Shown: positions 1-13,518, counted from the stretch's first letter. The stretch is 64,000 nucleotides of DNA from Neodiprion pinetum (GCF_021155775.2 NC_060233.1:8558782-8622781); one strand, 5' to 3'. Notes: generated by a model from the sequence alone, not told the origin. Translations and numbers: made by a program.

Positions 1-111
1 ATAGAAGTACGCATCGATGCCACACGCACCAATACTACAAACAATTGAATGCACGCCAGAGTGTGCCAAAAAAAAAAATACATGTTTTTCAAATAATCAC
101 AAAAATTTCGG

Positions 112-596
112 TAGAGCATCTCAAATCGAATATCTCAGCCAAATATGAGCTCTTAATATTGATATTTAGAGGTGCCGATTTTGTTCTTTCCATTTTCCAT
201 TTAAATAATACGTAAGGAAAAGCGGAATATTTTTTACTCATAAGCTATCTAATTACAGATTCTTATAGGAAATTTCACACTCTATAAAAAAGCACCGAGA
301 TAGAATTTCCCTAACTCTAACCGATTAAGAGATATTCGAATTGACTCAATGTTTACAGGCGAATATCTCTTAATCGGTTGGAGTTGGGAAAATTCTATCT
401 CAGTATTTTTTTACAGAGCGTAGAATTTGCTATAAGAATCTGTATTTAAATATTTACTAAGTCGAGCCGTTTACGTGGTAGAAAAAATTCAAAAATGTTC
501 CGGTTTTATTTTTACGTTTTATTTAAATGGAAGATGCAAAAAAAATCAGTATTAAGAGCTCATATTTGGTTGAGATATACCATTTGAGATGCTTTA
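112..596. mobile_element. Foldback MITE-like element with ~230-bp inverted arms
   Basis: Two arms of roughly 230 bases are imperfect reverse complements of each other. The outer ends read AGCATCTCAAAT and ATTTGAGATGCT, and the inner ends CGATTAAGAGATATTCG and CGAATATCTCTTAATCG. Only about 20 bases separate the arms. No ORF lies inside, so it is non-autonomous. TA dinucleotides sit just outside both ends (112-113, 595-596), which would fit a Tc1/mariner-type insertion but is weak evidence. Confidence 0.75.
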
Positions 597-906
597 GCTG
601 CAAAAAGTAAAAAATGCTTAGTGTTAACATATTTCATACACTATTTTTTAGTACCAGTACAATACGTTGTAGTAATATTATCAGGCAAAGTTGTTTATTA
701 TAAAATCTCAGCGATAATACCAGGGGTCACGAAAATATCAAGGATCGTGTCGATTCGACCGAGGAGATATGATGAAACATAAAATGAATTCGTTGGTTGG
801 GACTTGACGAGAGAAGTGAAAAGGAATTGAAAAAAAGGAAAAATACAAGGTACCCGAATTCAGATGTGAACTGCATTCATAACATCGTTGGTAATATCAT
901 TGCGCG

Positions 907-3205
907 ATGAAGACTGAAGGAAAGTTTCTTAACAAGGTTTTATCGATAAGATTTACGAAAATGAGGAAACGGCTCGTGCTCGGATTCGCCAGTGTGGTAT
1001 TCCTCTTCATCCTAGTGATATCGAGCGACAGTGACATGATACAAAGGGTTACACCCTTCTTGGGATACGCTCAGGAACGCGACGTATCCTGCTACGAAGA
1101 GTCCTCGACGATCGACTCGATCGAGCAATTCGAATCCGAAGAAGGTGAGAAGAACTCGGGACACTGAGCATAAAGAATCGTTTAAATTTTTTAGCTAGCA
1201 CACGAATTGAGTGAATTAAAAAAAAATAAAAATAACGAACGGTTAAGTCAATCTTCACTAACATTCCAACAGGTTGCACACATTTATGATCTGGTAAAAA
1301 TTTGCGAATGACTCAAATCCCTTATTGCAATCAACGAAAATTCTTTCACTGCAATTGCAACAACAGACAAATGAGATGTATCCATAAACCGAAAAAAGAA
1401 ACACTCATTTACTTAGAGATATGTGTTTGTTGAGAAAAAAAAAGAAATTTTTTATTTCATACATGCATGGAAACTTTTTTACATATATAATATTTAATTA
1501 TTTTTTGTTCAATTAGTCCAACGAATTTTTTATACGTTTTAATTTTCTTTTATACAAATATATGATGGATTGACTCGTTTTGAAATGCAAAAAAAAAACA
1601 CATCGGTAGCAGTGTTTTCAAAAAATCTAAGGTCTGCTCAGAGCGGTTTCAGGATAACCGACGATCGACATTCGAAAGTGATCTTAGATACGTTTCAGGT
1701 ACGATTTCGGAAAGACGGATATTCTTCCACGAGACGTCTTGCTTCGGGGAGGAAGGCGCCATCCTAAACGCCCGTCAAGCTTGCGCCGTCGAATCGGCGG
1801 CGATGATGAACCCGAAGACGACGGTTTACCTGCTCTTCGTAAGTCCGGTAAAGTTCTCGAACGCCTCTAAAGAGATAGTCAGGCAGTTGACGAGCTACGA
1901 GAACGTCAGGATACGACACATTTCCATGGAGAGGTACACGAAGGGAACCCCGATCGAGGAATGGTACGCCACGGACGTTCTTAAGACAAGTCGATGGCCC
2001 AGGAGTCACATGTCGGACATACTGAGGTACCTCACCCTCTGGAAATACGGTGGGATTTACCTCGACCTCGACGTCGTCGTCACATCGTGAGTCTCGAAGA
2101 TCACCGAGAGCTTCTCCGACTCTGTGTTATTTCTGACTTGAGTATCTGTATTCGCGTATTCGCTACAGTATTATTAGCGAGAGGTTATTCACTCCCGATT
2201 GGTGCCTGCACGTGATTTCTTTATGTCTTGCGATTTCGTTGTACAATACGAATTCGCGCGTCTTCAGCAGCAGATTTCGAGAAATTTCCCTGATTTTACA
2301 TCGTGAGATGCAATTTCGGGAACGAATTACCCCTCGATCGTATTCAAGTTTTATTTGTAACAATGTACTTGGTGTAAATCAGGGCTCTGCGATTAGTCAA
2401 TTAATGATACATTTCGATGTAAACTAACAGGATGAGATTTATTTATCAAGCATCCTTCCAAAGTATCATAAACCACGGGATGACTGCTTGGGGGGAACGA
2501 ATTAATACTAAAAACAAAAATGTATCGAAACATACGATAAATCGACGAATCGCAGAGCGTTTTAACTGTACTTTTGCACCACGTCAAGACCTCCTTGTAT
2601 CGACACTTATCCCGACCTCTCTTTTCCCAGGAGTCTGGAACACCTGACGAATTTCGCTGGTGCCGAAGACTGGGAAGATGTGGCTGCCGGTGTTTTGGGC
2701 TTCGAGAAATCGAGCTTGGGTCGAAGGATGGCTGACGCTTGTCTGCGGGACCTGAAGACCAACTTCCGGGGTGACGTGTGGGGCAATAACGGTCCTGGGG
2801 TGATAACGAGGATCCTCCAAAAGCTCTGCGCTACCAAATACGTGAGAGTTATTCGATCGATGAATTCCGAAGCAAGAGTTGTGGGCAAGTTGACGGGTTA
2901 CACTTACGTTGTTTGTTTCTTACTTCTCTTCTCAGGCTCGAGATATGACGACGGTTCGGTGCCATGGTTTCACCGTCTATCCGCCATCGACCTTCTACCC
3001 GATCCATTACAAGAAATGGAAACGCTACTTCGACGAGACGGACAGAAACTCGACGTTCAAAATGCTCGAGGATTCCCTCGTCATTCACGTATGGAACAAG
3101 CTAAGCAAGGACGAAAAAATCAACGTCGGTAGTCAGGCTCCTTATGCCGTTATTGCTCAAAAACATTGTCCCAAAGTCTACAGTCACTGCGGGAAAGTAT
3201 TTTGA
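907..3205 (+). CDS. A4GALT-type alpha-1,4-glycosyltransferase, type II Golgi protein
   Basis: Four exons join in frame: 907-1144, 1699-2086, 2631-2841 and 2936-3205, giving 368 aa. All introns are GT-AG and the phases match. Residues ~23-40 form a single hydrophobic anchor after a basic N-terminus, as in type II Golgi glycosyltransferases. The lumenal domain starts with an FFHETSC block (~88-94), followed by a Cys/Ala-rich ARQACAVESA block. The sugar-nucleotide/metal site is the DXD motif in GGIYLDLDVVV (Asp202 and Asp204). The C-terminal half carries WGNNGPGVITR, typical of the A4GALT/DUF family. Vertebrate members make globotriaosylceramide. The Drosophila homologues alpha4GT1/2 extend arthro-series glycolipids with alpha-1,4-GalNAc, so an insect enzyme more likely uses UDP-GalNAc; that is family knowledge, not visible here. 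The start is the first ATG before the anchor and the length fits the family. Confidence 0.93.
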
Positions 3206-5823
3206 AGGAAAACTGTAAGTGTTACTTTTATAAGCAATGCGAAAGAAATTGCACGTATGTACAACAACATGTTAGGTGTGTTGGAAATTTTTGAAGAAAT
3301 TGCAGAAATCGATGTTAAGTAGCGGGATGCGAATGCCGAGTTTTGTGAATATGGCTGATTATTCGTACACGTATCAATGCAGTGGACAAGCATACATATC
3401 AATTCTTGAAGAAATAAATGTGCATTATTTTCATGCCAAAATTTTAAACCAGATATCAACTGTTACAAATAGAACACATATCGGTTCACCTTATCAATTA
3501 TACCAAGTCTGTAATATACCTTGAATGAAATACTGGGTCAATCTGTGGATTGTCGTTTCAAGATTCATGGCGATTTCGAACATTGTCATTCACGGCTAAA
3601 AGTCGAATTTCTCCATTAAGGGGCCATTCAAGTATATTAGTCACCTTATAGCAGTAGACGTTTCAGGTAAGCGTTAGCTATCACAGGAAATTCGAAGTGA
3701 AGTGCGTGCTCAAAGCTAATACACCGTCTGCTTGAAAATAATGACAAATTTTCTTTAAAAAGAGGTGTTAATAGTGCATGATTTGCTCAATAATAATATC
3801 TTAGTAAATGTAATGTTTGTTGCTTGTATTTAAGAAGAAAGACAATATATAGTGTATTTAATACTCAATGAATAATGAATTCACGTTTTACTGAACATTT
3901 TAATGTCTATTAATAATTAATAATAATTAATATTTAATAAGGTAGGAATAAATCGACCGGAATATGACTATAAATAGTAGTCCACAAAACAAGCCACGTT
4001 ACCAATCGTTGTCACTTATAGGTGTGGGATGAAAAAATACCCAAAACATTTGTTAGTCAATACTTGATTGGCTCCATTAATCGGTAAGGTTACGTTCAAA
4101 GTGAGCAAGCTCTACATCTGCAGAGGGGATGGTGAATTCATCTTTACATTGAAAATATTTGTCAATTTGACGTAGATATTCGATATCAAGATTGATTTAT
4201 TATATTGCATGCATCCTGGTGATTGATGTGGCGCAATTCGAGTTGTAAATCCAAAATAAGCGTTAAATTGAGAAACGTCTTTATAATCTTAAATCTTTAT
4301 ATACCTGTGCTCTATAAGTCTGAAACACGTTGAGTTATTTTTACTGGCAATGGAGTTACAGATAAAATAAAGTGACAATACATTATCAGCAATACGTGAT
4401 ACACGAATATTGTCAGATTTTAGAATTTTCCATCTAACAACTGTGATGCTAAATCATAAAAAGAGCGAACGGTGAAGATATGCTTATTAATAACGTTAAT
4501 TCAAGGGAATCGAATATTCATGAATCATAAGTAATTGGTTCGAACACCCCGAATTGAATACATATGTATACTTTATATACATAATTAATATAACACTTGT
4601 CATTATTTAGTTTATAGTCAGTTAATTTCAACCCTTCAACCTTGCGGTAAGCACTAAATCTCTAGTATACATACACAAGTTTTCTAATGCTGGATCATTT
4701 TTATCAAATAAACTGTTTCAAATTCACCCAATTACGTACACGCATGTTTGCCCATGTAATTATAAACACAACAATGCTCAGGTAAGTGTAAATAAATTGT
4801 TTCTCAAAATTAAACTTCACGAAAACCCACGACTTACGCGTTACTTGTCTTCATCGCTGCAGAATACCGCTGGTAATAATTCTGTGGTTCTGAAACCGAA
4901 ATCAATGACGATTAAGGATGTTGATGAGGAAAATTGGAATGTAGTCGATCGACTCAATTTTTTACACAATATTGATCAATATTAATTACGTTGTTGTGGA
5001 AAACCTCAGACAGATAGATTCCGAGTACTTGATAATTGAAGTTGAACTTTTTATACAAGAGCGTTTACGGCGGAACGTGACGGACTATGCTGCGAATGCC
5101 GCTTACCGTCAAAATCACAGACAAAAAAAAATGTACAGGCATCTCAATGAAAAACTATCCAAATGGTAAATAGTACTCTAAAAGAAGATGTTCGTAAAGT
5201 ATGTAAATCTTTGCCTGTACGTACAATCCTAGAGCAAATGCTCGTAAAATACTATCTCGGAATTGTATCATTTTGTTCACTTGAAAAAAGTGATTGGATG
5301 ACAAACGATGCATATCACATAAGTAATTTGTCGAAAACCTTGACTTTGAATATGTTTTTTCTTTCTTGTTTTCTTTTTCTATTAGTTGAGAACAGAGTTG
5401 AGAACCGTCGTTCAGGTCCGTGTATAAGCATAGACTTACCCCTCTCGCCGCCTTCCCCTGAGAAGCGCTCGCCATCCTCCTCAATTTCGATCAATAAAAA
5501 CCAAAATACCTACAAACTATAAGGGTCTATAAACGTATGAAAATTAATTTTAAGTACAAGACCTGCGAACGTGACTAAAGTGGCTCGTTGGCAGAGAGCA
5601 GAGAGTTTGTTCGAAGATAGTTACTGTAAATAAATTACAAAAGCGTTTCTATTGCTCTGGTAATCACGTCATGAGTGAACTTTGCCGCTACTTCTATGTA
5701 TATTGATAATCCCGAATCCCTATTACATGCAATACTAGTATATATAACGCAGAGGGAAAGAAAGACAATAAAAACGGGGAACTCGTGTGGCAACGACACT
5801 GAACAGCTCTTCGCAGTTTCGGA
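3206..5823. other. Intergenic, with a coding-like island
   Basis: This is the 3' flank of the A4GALT gene and AT-rich intergenic sequence. About 4861-5164 has two adjoining open stretches in different frames with splice-like signals (CTGCAG before 4861, CCTCAG before 5010, GTAAAT at 5165). I do not recognise the product. The rest shows nothing. Confidence 0.4.
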
Positions 5824-6346
5824 TTAAGGTCGTGTAGCAGTCCTACCCTTACCGACCGAGCAAACTCACCCGTTTCTTCGGATATTTAATTAACGAATGA
5901 AATGAAAGGGTTAGAATTTCGACTATGCATCACTCTTACATAGAGGAATTCAGGAAGGCTACTCATGTCCCAAACTCGTCAAAAAATGTGTGGTTTTCAG
6001 ACACGTGTTACTATTTTCACATTTTCCGTAGTTCAGTGGTGAAAAAGTGCAAAGCTGAGATACTTTGCGCAATTACGTAAGGAATGAGGAGTAAAATGAG
6101 CCATCTTGACACTGTTTTCAAACAGTATTGTTGCCGCTAGACGAAAACTAGGAATTACAATAATTTCGTACATAAAAGATGGTCTATTCTTTACGATTTT
6201 CGGGATATGAGTAACCTGAATTCCGATACGAAAGAGCGATGAACCGTCGAAATTTGAACCCTTTCCTTTCATTTGTTAATTTAATATAGGAAGAAAACGG
6301 GCAAGTCTGCTCAGTCGGTAATGGCAGGATTGCCACATGGCCTTAA
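5824..6346. mobile_element. Foldback element bounded by TTAA
   Basis: The left arm beginning GGTCGTGTAGCAGTCCTACC and the right arm, read in reverse complement from 6342 as GGCCATGTGGCAATCCTGCC, stay alignable for over 150 bases; both then read TTCAGG followed by TACTCAT. TTAA lies at both edges (5824-5827 and 6343-6346). No coding sequence is inside. TTAA is the piggyBac target, but the TIR start is not typical of piggyBac and TTAA is itself palindromic, so the class is open. Confidence 0.7.
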
Positions 6347-8578
6347 AATAAGAAATAGCTGACCCTTGATACGCGTATCCCCCGATATCAGCTTTTTCCT
6401 CGTCTCCTACGCGCTGGATTTATAATATCGTGTGAGGATTGCCCGATTCAAGACAGCTCGATATCTCTCATTCGACAGCCACGTGACGATGCAGTGAAAA
6501 AGAAAAATAAAGAATACCGTACGTTCAAATGACGTTTGCGTATGGTAACTACGAAATAAAGCAAAGAGAAAAACATCTGCATCATCGTTCGAAATTTTGA
6601 AATCGCCGCTTCAAAGCCGTTGGACTTGCAGCAAGAAGTAACGTCCTAGCGACTTTTTCATTTCAGGATTTCCATTTTTGTTACGCTTGTTTCAACCGTT
6701 GAACTGCGATGCTCGCGATAGGAAATCGCTGCGTGTACTGAAGAAAATGGAAAACATCGTGGCACTGACCTTTATGCCTGCAATCCGTGCAGACTCACCC
6801 AGTACAACGGACGGTTAAGCTGCATGTATTTCTACAATGTCACTCCTCGTTCCTACGTAGTTGGTACACGCAATGCTGGATTTAAACAGCTGATGATGCA
6901 TACCGCGGTTGAAGAAACATGCACGCATGTCAATTGCTTCAAAGTCCGTTGCGTCGAATCTGGAACAATGACAAGCCTGCAGTTGGTTTTCCGTAATTAA
7001 ATCGTATCACAGGCGCAAGTTTGAGAAGCTTCTTACATATGTACACGTACCTTGTACCTCACTGTCAGCACCGTGAACAGCTGGCGATACTTGGATCCTT
7101 GCACTTTACTACTGGAGAATACTTCAACGGTGTTTAAACGATGCAATAATCCTGATAATCTTTGGAAACGTTCAAGTTTTGGAAAGAGATCAACTCGGTT
7201 CAGTGATGCACGGTTTGTTCGAAAAGTGAATAATTCTGAAGACAAGTCACTTCGGTAATGGTAGTAGCCTCCTTTCGACAAACTCGCGAGCATGCCGAAG
7301 GATGAGTGGCACACGCTGCACAACTAATAATCTCCATAAGACACCGTTACCAATTTTACCGTAATAATGATCACCCGTAATCACCGTAGGCAGTTGTAAT
7401 TTGGTCGGTGTTCACGACCAGCGCGGCAGCGAGAACCAAACCCATGTAGTGGTTGGAATATCGAACCTCGTATCGTTTGATAAGTTCGTGACCAAGGTAC
7501 GTTTAATAATTTTCAAATACCAAGAACCTCGTACCGCCACGGTCTAAATCCATATAAGCGTGTTGTTGAATTACGTGCCCGACCTTTATTGTGTATGACA
7601 AATATTCATGTTTGGCTGACCCGTCAACTCTCGTTATCTCTACCACATTGTGCTCGTATTTACAAGGAGAATCTAAACATGCAATTATATATACGGTAGA
7701 GGGCTGACAGTGACCGGAGACGTTTATCGTGACATTTCATTTCTTCTTTTTCTTCTTCTTCTTTTTATCCTCACTTTCTCTCCTCACAGTCTTATCTGAA
7801 TTCCAGCGATGAGTGGACAAAACGAAATTGTACCGACAGGGAAAAGCCCGTGTGTACTCAAAGTCATACTGGTCGTGTTTTACCTCGTGCTATTCGTCCG
7901 CACTCTCTCAAAGCTTGTCAATTATGCCTGAAGCGGTTTCTCATTGGCCGATAAAAGTCTCGCATGTATGAAAGAAGAAGTAAAAATACAAATCAAATTC
8001 GGGGGCATGGCGGTGATGTAAGTATGCGCACACTTATCTCTTACTTAACACACTATACTCGAGCATCGCTTGGCATGACTTACTATCGTATCAATTAACG
8101 TCGTACGTATTATATTCTTTTCGTTCTTCGTCTCTTTTCCAAAAAATTGCAAGTTTCTTCCAAAGCTCCTCCAACGCTCCTCGGGGTTAACAACGTGTGA
8201 ATTACAGCCTACATGCACATGCGTTACAATTACAGAGACCATAAGTATCGTTTATAATTATAGACATTTGCCATTAATGACCGTTCAGCTACCCGGACGG
8301 ACATTTTTTGTCTTACGGACCGTTTATCGTGGCAGAAGTATAATATAATGTTATCGCTCGTTATCCAAATATATGTCTGTACTTGTATTTATACACATTC
8401 CAGATAGGCGGGTAAGTGAGGGCAAGATCGAGGGTCACCATCGAATGCATGTCGCTTCAGTCTGTGCCAGTCGCTTGCCTGAATTGCAATGCCATTAGAT
8501 AATTATTTATTGACTCGTTCCAACTTTGAGTGTGATCGTTGATGGTTGTTGTTTGTTTGTTTCTTTTTTTCTCTTAAG
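6347..8578. other. Intergenic, probable promoter/leader side of the WSD gene
   Basis: No convincing gene. A long pyrimidine tract ending in CTCACAG lies at about 7740-7789, and another ending in CTCTTAAG at about 8578. The latter may be the acceptor of the first coding exon of the WSD gene. Confidence 0.35.
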
Positions 8579-8630
8579 CTACCGGAAGTTCGGAAGAAAA
8601 AGAGGGTTATCGACTGTTCTGCACTTCGTC

Positions 8631-11444
8631 ATGGCCACGGCCTCGTTCAATCTTCTAGATTTCCTGGGTTTCCGGTTCTTCTTTTACACCGCGGTTGGAT
8701 TTTTCATATCAGTTGCCGTCGCAATACCGATCCTAATTTACTATCCTTGTAAGTGAACAAATTAATCTACATTTTATCTGACCTCCTCAACTCGTATCTA
8801 TATAAGAAACGAGAAATGATTTTAGAAAACCACTGAAAAAGATTCAATTTACCTTCCGTGAATTTTAAAACCTGATCAAAGGTTTTATCTAGGACATTTC
8901 CGACACTGTATATTAAACTGACAACAGAACTTTGTACCACTTTCATCAACTTGTAACATAATAATCGATAATCCAGGTCAAATGGTCGAATCCAAGAAAA
9001 GATACCGCTAAATTATAATTTCAAAACGCTTATCTTCATTCTATTACTGTATGCAGAATTATTAATTGCTCGTTATAAACTTATGTAAACAGTGTATAAA
9101 TACTCTGAATATTAGTTAATTAAACCAATTAATTCTCAAATCTCATACTGCCTCAAATTTCAAACTTTGTGACCATTTCATTCCTATACCGTACAGTTTC
9201 AAAATGGTCGAGGAAGAGCTGGCTACGGTTTGTCAAGTGGAGATATCCGAACTGGACAATCGTCGAGGAAGTATCCGTCAGAGGAATTCTGGACCAGGGA
9301 AGAAATCAGGTAACGAAACCTGGATGAACTCCGGTTCATCTCACTTTTGAACAAAGTACATACCGTGAATTATTGATATTCCAGCACATGATTTAACCTG
9401 ATTAATAATTAATCGAATGAATAATCGAACTGCCTGCTTAGGGTATTTACACGCTGCTGTTGCAAGGAAAGTCCATCACAGACGGAGTTAGAAGCCACCT
9501 TCTGCAGCTCACGTCAACGAGACCCATGCTGCGATCGGTTCTGCGAAAAATGTGGGGATTTTACGGTTGGAGACAAGTCGACGAGTTCAGGGTCGAGAAT
9601 CACTTGATAAATGCTTCGTGTTCGTTCAAAGGCAGACCGATCACAGAGTCGAATTTACAGGTGAGCGACGAGCGAAGTTTTTAATTGCGAAATCCGAGAT
9701 TTAATGAATTTGTTTGAACAGGAGTTTGTCAACGACGTGACGTCGAAGTTTCTCTCGCCAAATTTCTCACCCTGGCAAGTATTCGTCGCGACCTGTTTCC
9801 TGAACGGCGAAGAAACGAAGGTCTGCATCGTTAGAGTTCACCATCTGATACTGAGACGCGAGCACCTGACCTTGGCCGATTTCTTGCCGCTGAAATACTC
9901 TTCGGAAAATTGGGAGTACCAGGAGAGCGATTCTCCCCTCACAAATCTCTACTCCGAGCCATCAGCCTTGCCCCGTTTGCACCAAATGCTCACTGAGAGT
10001 TTCAGCAACTACTGGAACGAGTTTCTCTGTAACAACGACCCGGCCGAGAATCCGGCGATACTGAAGAAGTCGATTGGCGGCTTCCAATGCGTGAAAATCG
10101 GGGTGATAGTGTGGGTATCGACGGTCAAGGAGGTCACCAGGTGCTACAAGAAGGTCGACGGCTTCCGTTTCATCGAGGTCTTCGCCATCCTGCGACGAGA
10201 AGCCTCGAAGAGAAACTTCCGGACCTCGGTTATCTTCTGGGCTTTCATGAACGTCGTTAATCCCGTAGAAATCTTCTACTCAAGCATCCACTGGATGTGG
10301 TACATATGCGTGACGTTCATCCTGAAGACGCCCATCCTCCTCATCCGAGAACTGAACGCTCTGCGTTCGTCGCAAAAGCACTTTCACCCCGACACCCTGA
10401 CATCGGTGTTGGCCTGCTACCTGCCGCTGGTGTTCCAGACGATCGCTGAGCTCACATCGATAGCCGCGATCGTTGTAACAGCCCCGAAGCTCATTCTGGA
10501 AGAGCTCTTCTTCAAGTCCTCGGAGACGAATCACTTGCAGACGATATCACTATGCGGTAGAAAAATCGTTGCGTGGTCCGAGGAGGTGGAGATCGAAACG
10601 ATCAGCAAAATATCAAGCGTGACCGGAGCATCCGAGGCGGAGATTCTCCTCGCTGCAACCGCTGCGTCCTTCAAGGAGTACTTCAAACAGTCGGGACTAC
10701 AAACACCGGCGGAAATACTGGTCACAGCAAAGTTCGTCAGTCAGAGAGCTCTCTTCCTCAGGAATCAGGAGACCAGAGGTGTCCTGTGCCTCGGACTTCC
10801 CACCAAGACACCTCTCCTCGATGACAATCCGCTCGAGACGTTGCAGGTAAGGATCGCTATCGATTTTACGAAATGACGAGAAGTACAGCTGAATTCTCGA
10901 TTATCGAACAGGTGATTCAGGAGAACGTCCACAAGGCCAGGTCCAAACAAAAAGCCACCTACGCCATTTCAGCCGCCGAATCGTCGACCGGTTTGGTCTC
11001 ATGTTACGTACCTTCGATCCTCCTCAAACTAGCTCTGCTTTACCTCACGAGGAGGTACTCCCTCTCCCTGACCCACGTGGACGGCGATCTTCCCGTCGAA
11101 GGCGTCGACGCCGCCATGTACTGGCGACCTCCTCAAGGATACTGCAGTAAGCGATCACCGGAGTTACATTTGGGATTCGTTTCCATTGCTGATCTATTGA
11201 CGTTATCACGCCATTCGCAGGTATGTCGGTTACGCTGCACAGACACGGTGGGGGAGTTCGACTGGGAGTTATTGGCGACGCGATGATCGGGCCGCACCAT
11301 TTCCTCATCACAAAGGCCTTCCGGAGGAGCGTCCAAGAGTTGGCAGTCACCGTTGGAGTTCCCAGGACACCGAGCAGGAGTCGAAGTCCAAGTCCAGCCA
11401 GTCCGCTGGGTTCAGCGAGTCCTACCACATCTCCGGGGTATTAG
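8631..11444 (+). CDS. Insect WSD-domain (wax ester synthase/DGAT-like) membrane acyltransferase homologue
   Basis: Six exons assemble in phase: 8631-8748, 9197-9309, 9442-9660, 9722-10846, 10912-11146 and 11221-11444, giving 677 aa. Residues ~12-38 form an N-terminal membrane anchor. The acyltransferase-like core contains FSPWQVFV and VRVHHLILRREHLTLADF, in the position of the HHxxxDG active site of WS/DGAT enzymes. Two further hydrophobic stretches lie mid-protein. The end of the fold has VTLHRHGGGVRLGVIGDAMI, which resembles the WSD1 C-terminal domain. A Ser/Pro-rich tail closes the protein. Bacterial and plant relatives acylate fatty alcohols or diacylglycerol; insect members are poorly characterised. 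Here His190-His191 are present but the Asp-Gly is replaced by Arg-Arg, so activity is uncertain. An in-frame ATG at 8526 would add 35 residues, but an acceptor-like site at ~8577 suggests a spliced 5' leader and start at 8631. Confidence 0.82.
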
Positions 11445-11756
11445 GTCAAAGAATGGTCAGTTAGGAATTAGGATGGGGATAACCGATCTTGAGTGACGGG
11501 TCAAAAACGGGTTCAAACGATCCCTGCACCGTCGATATTAATTCTTGCTTCCGCATGTGGAATCTTCCATTTTCGAATTTACAATTGGTACTGAGCTACA
11601 AGGCTGTGAGTTGTAACGTGAAGCGAAGCACCACTTTTTTCTTACACACCAGAAATTGGGATAATTTAAAATCTGTCTTCAGGAGGTTGTTATTGTTGTA
11701 TAAGTATATAAATTGGATACTGGCACGGTAGTACCTACGTTAAGTTTACGAATAGA

Positions 11757-11762
11757 AATAAA
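11757..11762 (+). terminator. Candidate polyadenylation signal of the WSD gene
   Basis: AATAAA lies about 310 bases after the stop codon of the WSD gene, in AT-rich sequence. It is the first clean hexamer after the stop on this strand. The motif is common in such sequence, so the assignment is only positional. Confidence 0.35.
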
Positions 11763-12978
11763 AATTGAGAAAACAATCGTTTTTTATACGTGACTATAAT
11801 CGCGTAAGTTTTACACCGTATAGTACAATAATGGGAATTATACAATTTTTTAATGAGTATACCTATAAGAAAAATTATCAACGCTGCAGGTGCCGCTGGT
11901 CGATAAACATTATGAATGGGATCAGCGAAAAATCCTAAAACTGTAATTGTGTAATGCAGTTTTTTACAATATTCAAGATTCATGGTTGTAATTTATATAT
12001 ACCAATTCTATCGTCATAATAGTTAGTATATGTGTGATATTTTATTCACAGATGCAATATTGTTATACACGTTATTGCACAGATTATTTGACTCATTTCA
12101 CATGGTAAATATATGATGAATTTCAACTTTTATTTGGTCATCATTATTTTTGATTATTTTTTATTTTATTTCTTTTTTAATTAGTTAATAACACGTCACT
12201 TTTTTTGGTGACAACATGCCGACAAATTGCTATATTTATGCATAAAATTTATGGCAAAATTGTTTCGGCAATACATTTAATACATTATATAGGTATAACT
12301 ACACAGTTTATGTCAATCTGTTTGGAATGAAATACACAACCTGTTTTAGAAGCAACGCTGGGCGAAACTCTGATTATGGATAATCCATTACGTACAGGAA
12401 ACTTATAACCTCACAACCTAAGCCTTGTGTATATTCTCGAGCTGAATATGGACATTATTTGGCAATGATACCTTATCGACAGCATTGAGTACATACGAGG
12501 TAAATTAAGGAATTGAACGAGTTTTGAAATAAAACATTATGCTTGGATATTAAATGAACAATCTGTTCGCCGTTGATTGATTAATTAATGAACAGATTGA
12601 ATTTTGTTATAGTGATTTTAGTTTTTATTATATTTTATACTGTTTTTTTTTCTTCCTTTCGAAGGCATAACGTTTGTAAGGTTTCAAAAACTTTATTTAT
12701 AATTCTAGTCTGTTTAAAAAGACGAAAATGGAACATGTATCAACGACACTTTAATATAATGTACGTATAGAAGCTAAATAAATGAAGATTCGAAAAACTA
12801 TTCATCTCCAGACCCCTTAAACGAGCTTTTAGAAATAATTTGCTATTTAAAAAATTATCTGTTCCGGAATGGAAGATTCTTTTCACGGTATAAGATTGAA
12901 ATATGTATAGATCGAAATTTGTGTATATGAAATACAATATAATTATACGTGTACAATGTATAGGTAATATTTAAATAC

Positions 12979-13010
<32 letters not shown>
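12979..13010. repeat. AT dinucleotide microsatellite
   Basis: A run of (AT)n broken by one C. Similar AT tracts are at about 27070-27110, 33738-33760 and 42877-42905. Confidence 0.9.
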
Positions 13011-13518
13011 GATTCAATAGATCGAAGGCAGATGCATTATTCACTCCCTTTCGTATCCTCTTCTATTTTAATTATTACTGTATTTCGGTATCGCTATAAG
13101 CGTATAATTGGATCAGTTCTCGTTTGCACCGTTTCGAAGAGGAAAAAATCACTTTCTTTAATTGATTGCCAGATAAAGGCATGTACAAAAAAAGTTACAC
13201 CGTTCAACGTTAACATGTACTTAAATTAATTAACACTCACTCAAATGTTATATGTATATATCTCTATGTATCCGCGCAGACGTGAAATTTTTTTTCAATG
13301 AAACACAAGATAAGAAATTGTAAGAAATGTATAATGATAATTGATCGATGCTTATTGTATAATCGGAAATTACCGATCAGAGGTTAAGACACATGAGTAT
13401 AGGCCGATTGAGTTGTAAAATAGTAAAACGAAATATTTACAACCAATCAAGAATTTGATATAATAAAATCTATCAATAGTAATATATACTAATATGCCCC
13501 GTTCTAAACCACTCCTAT

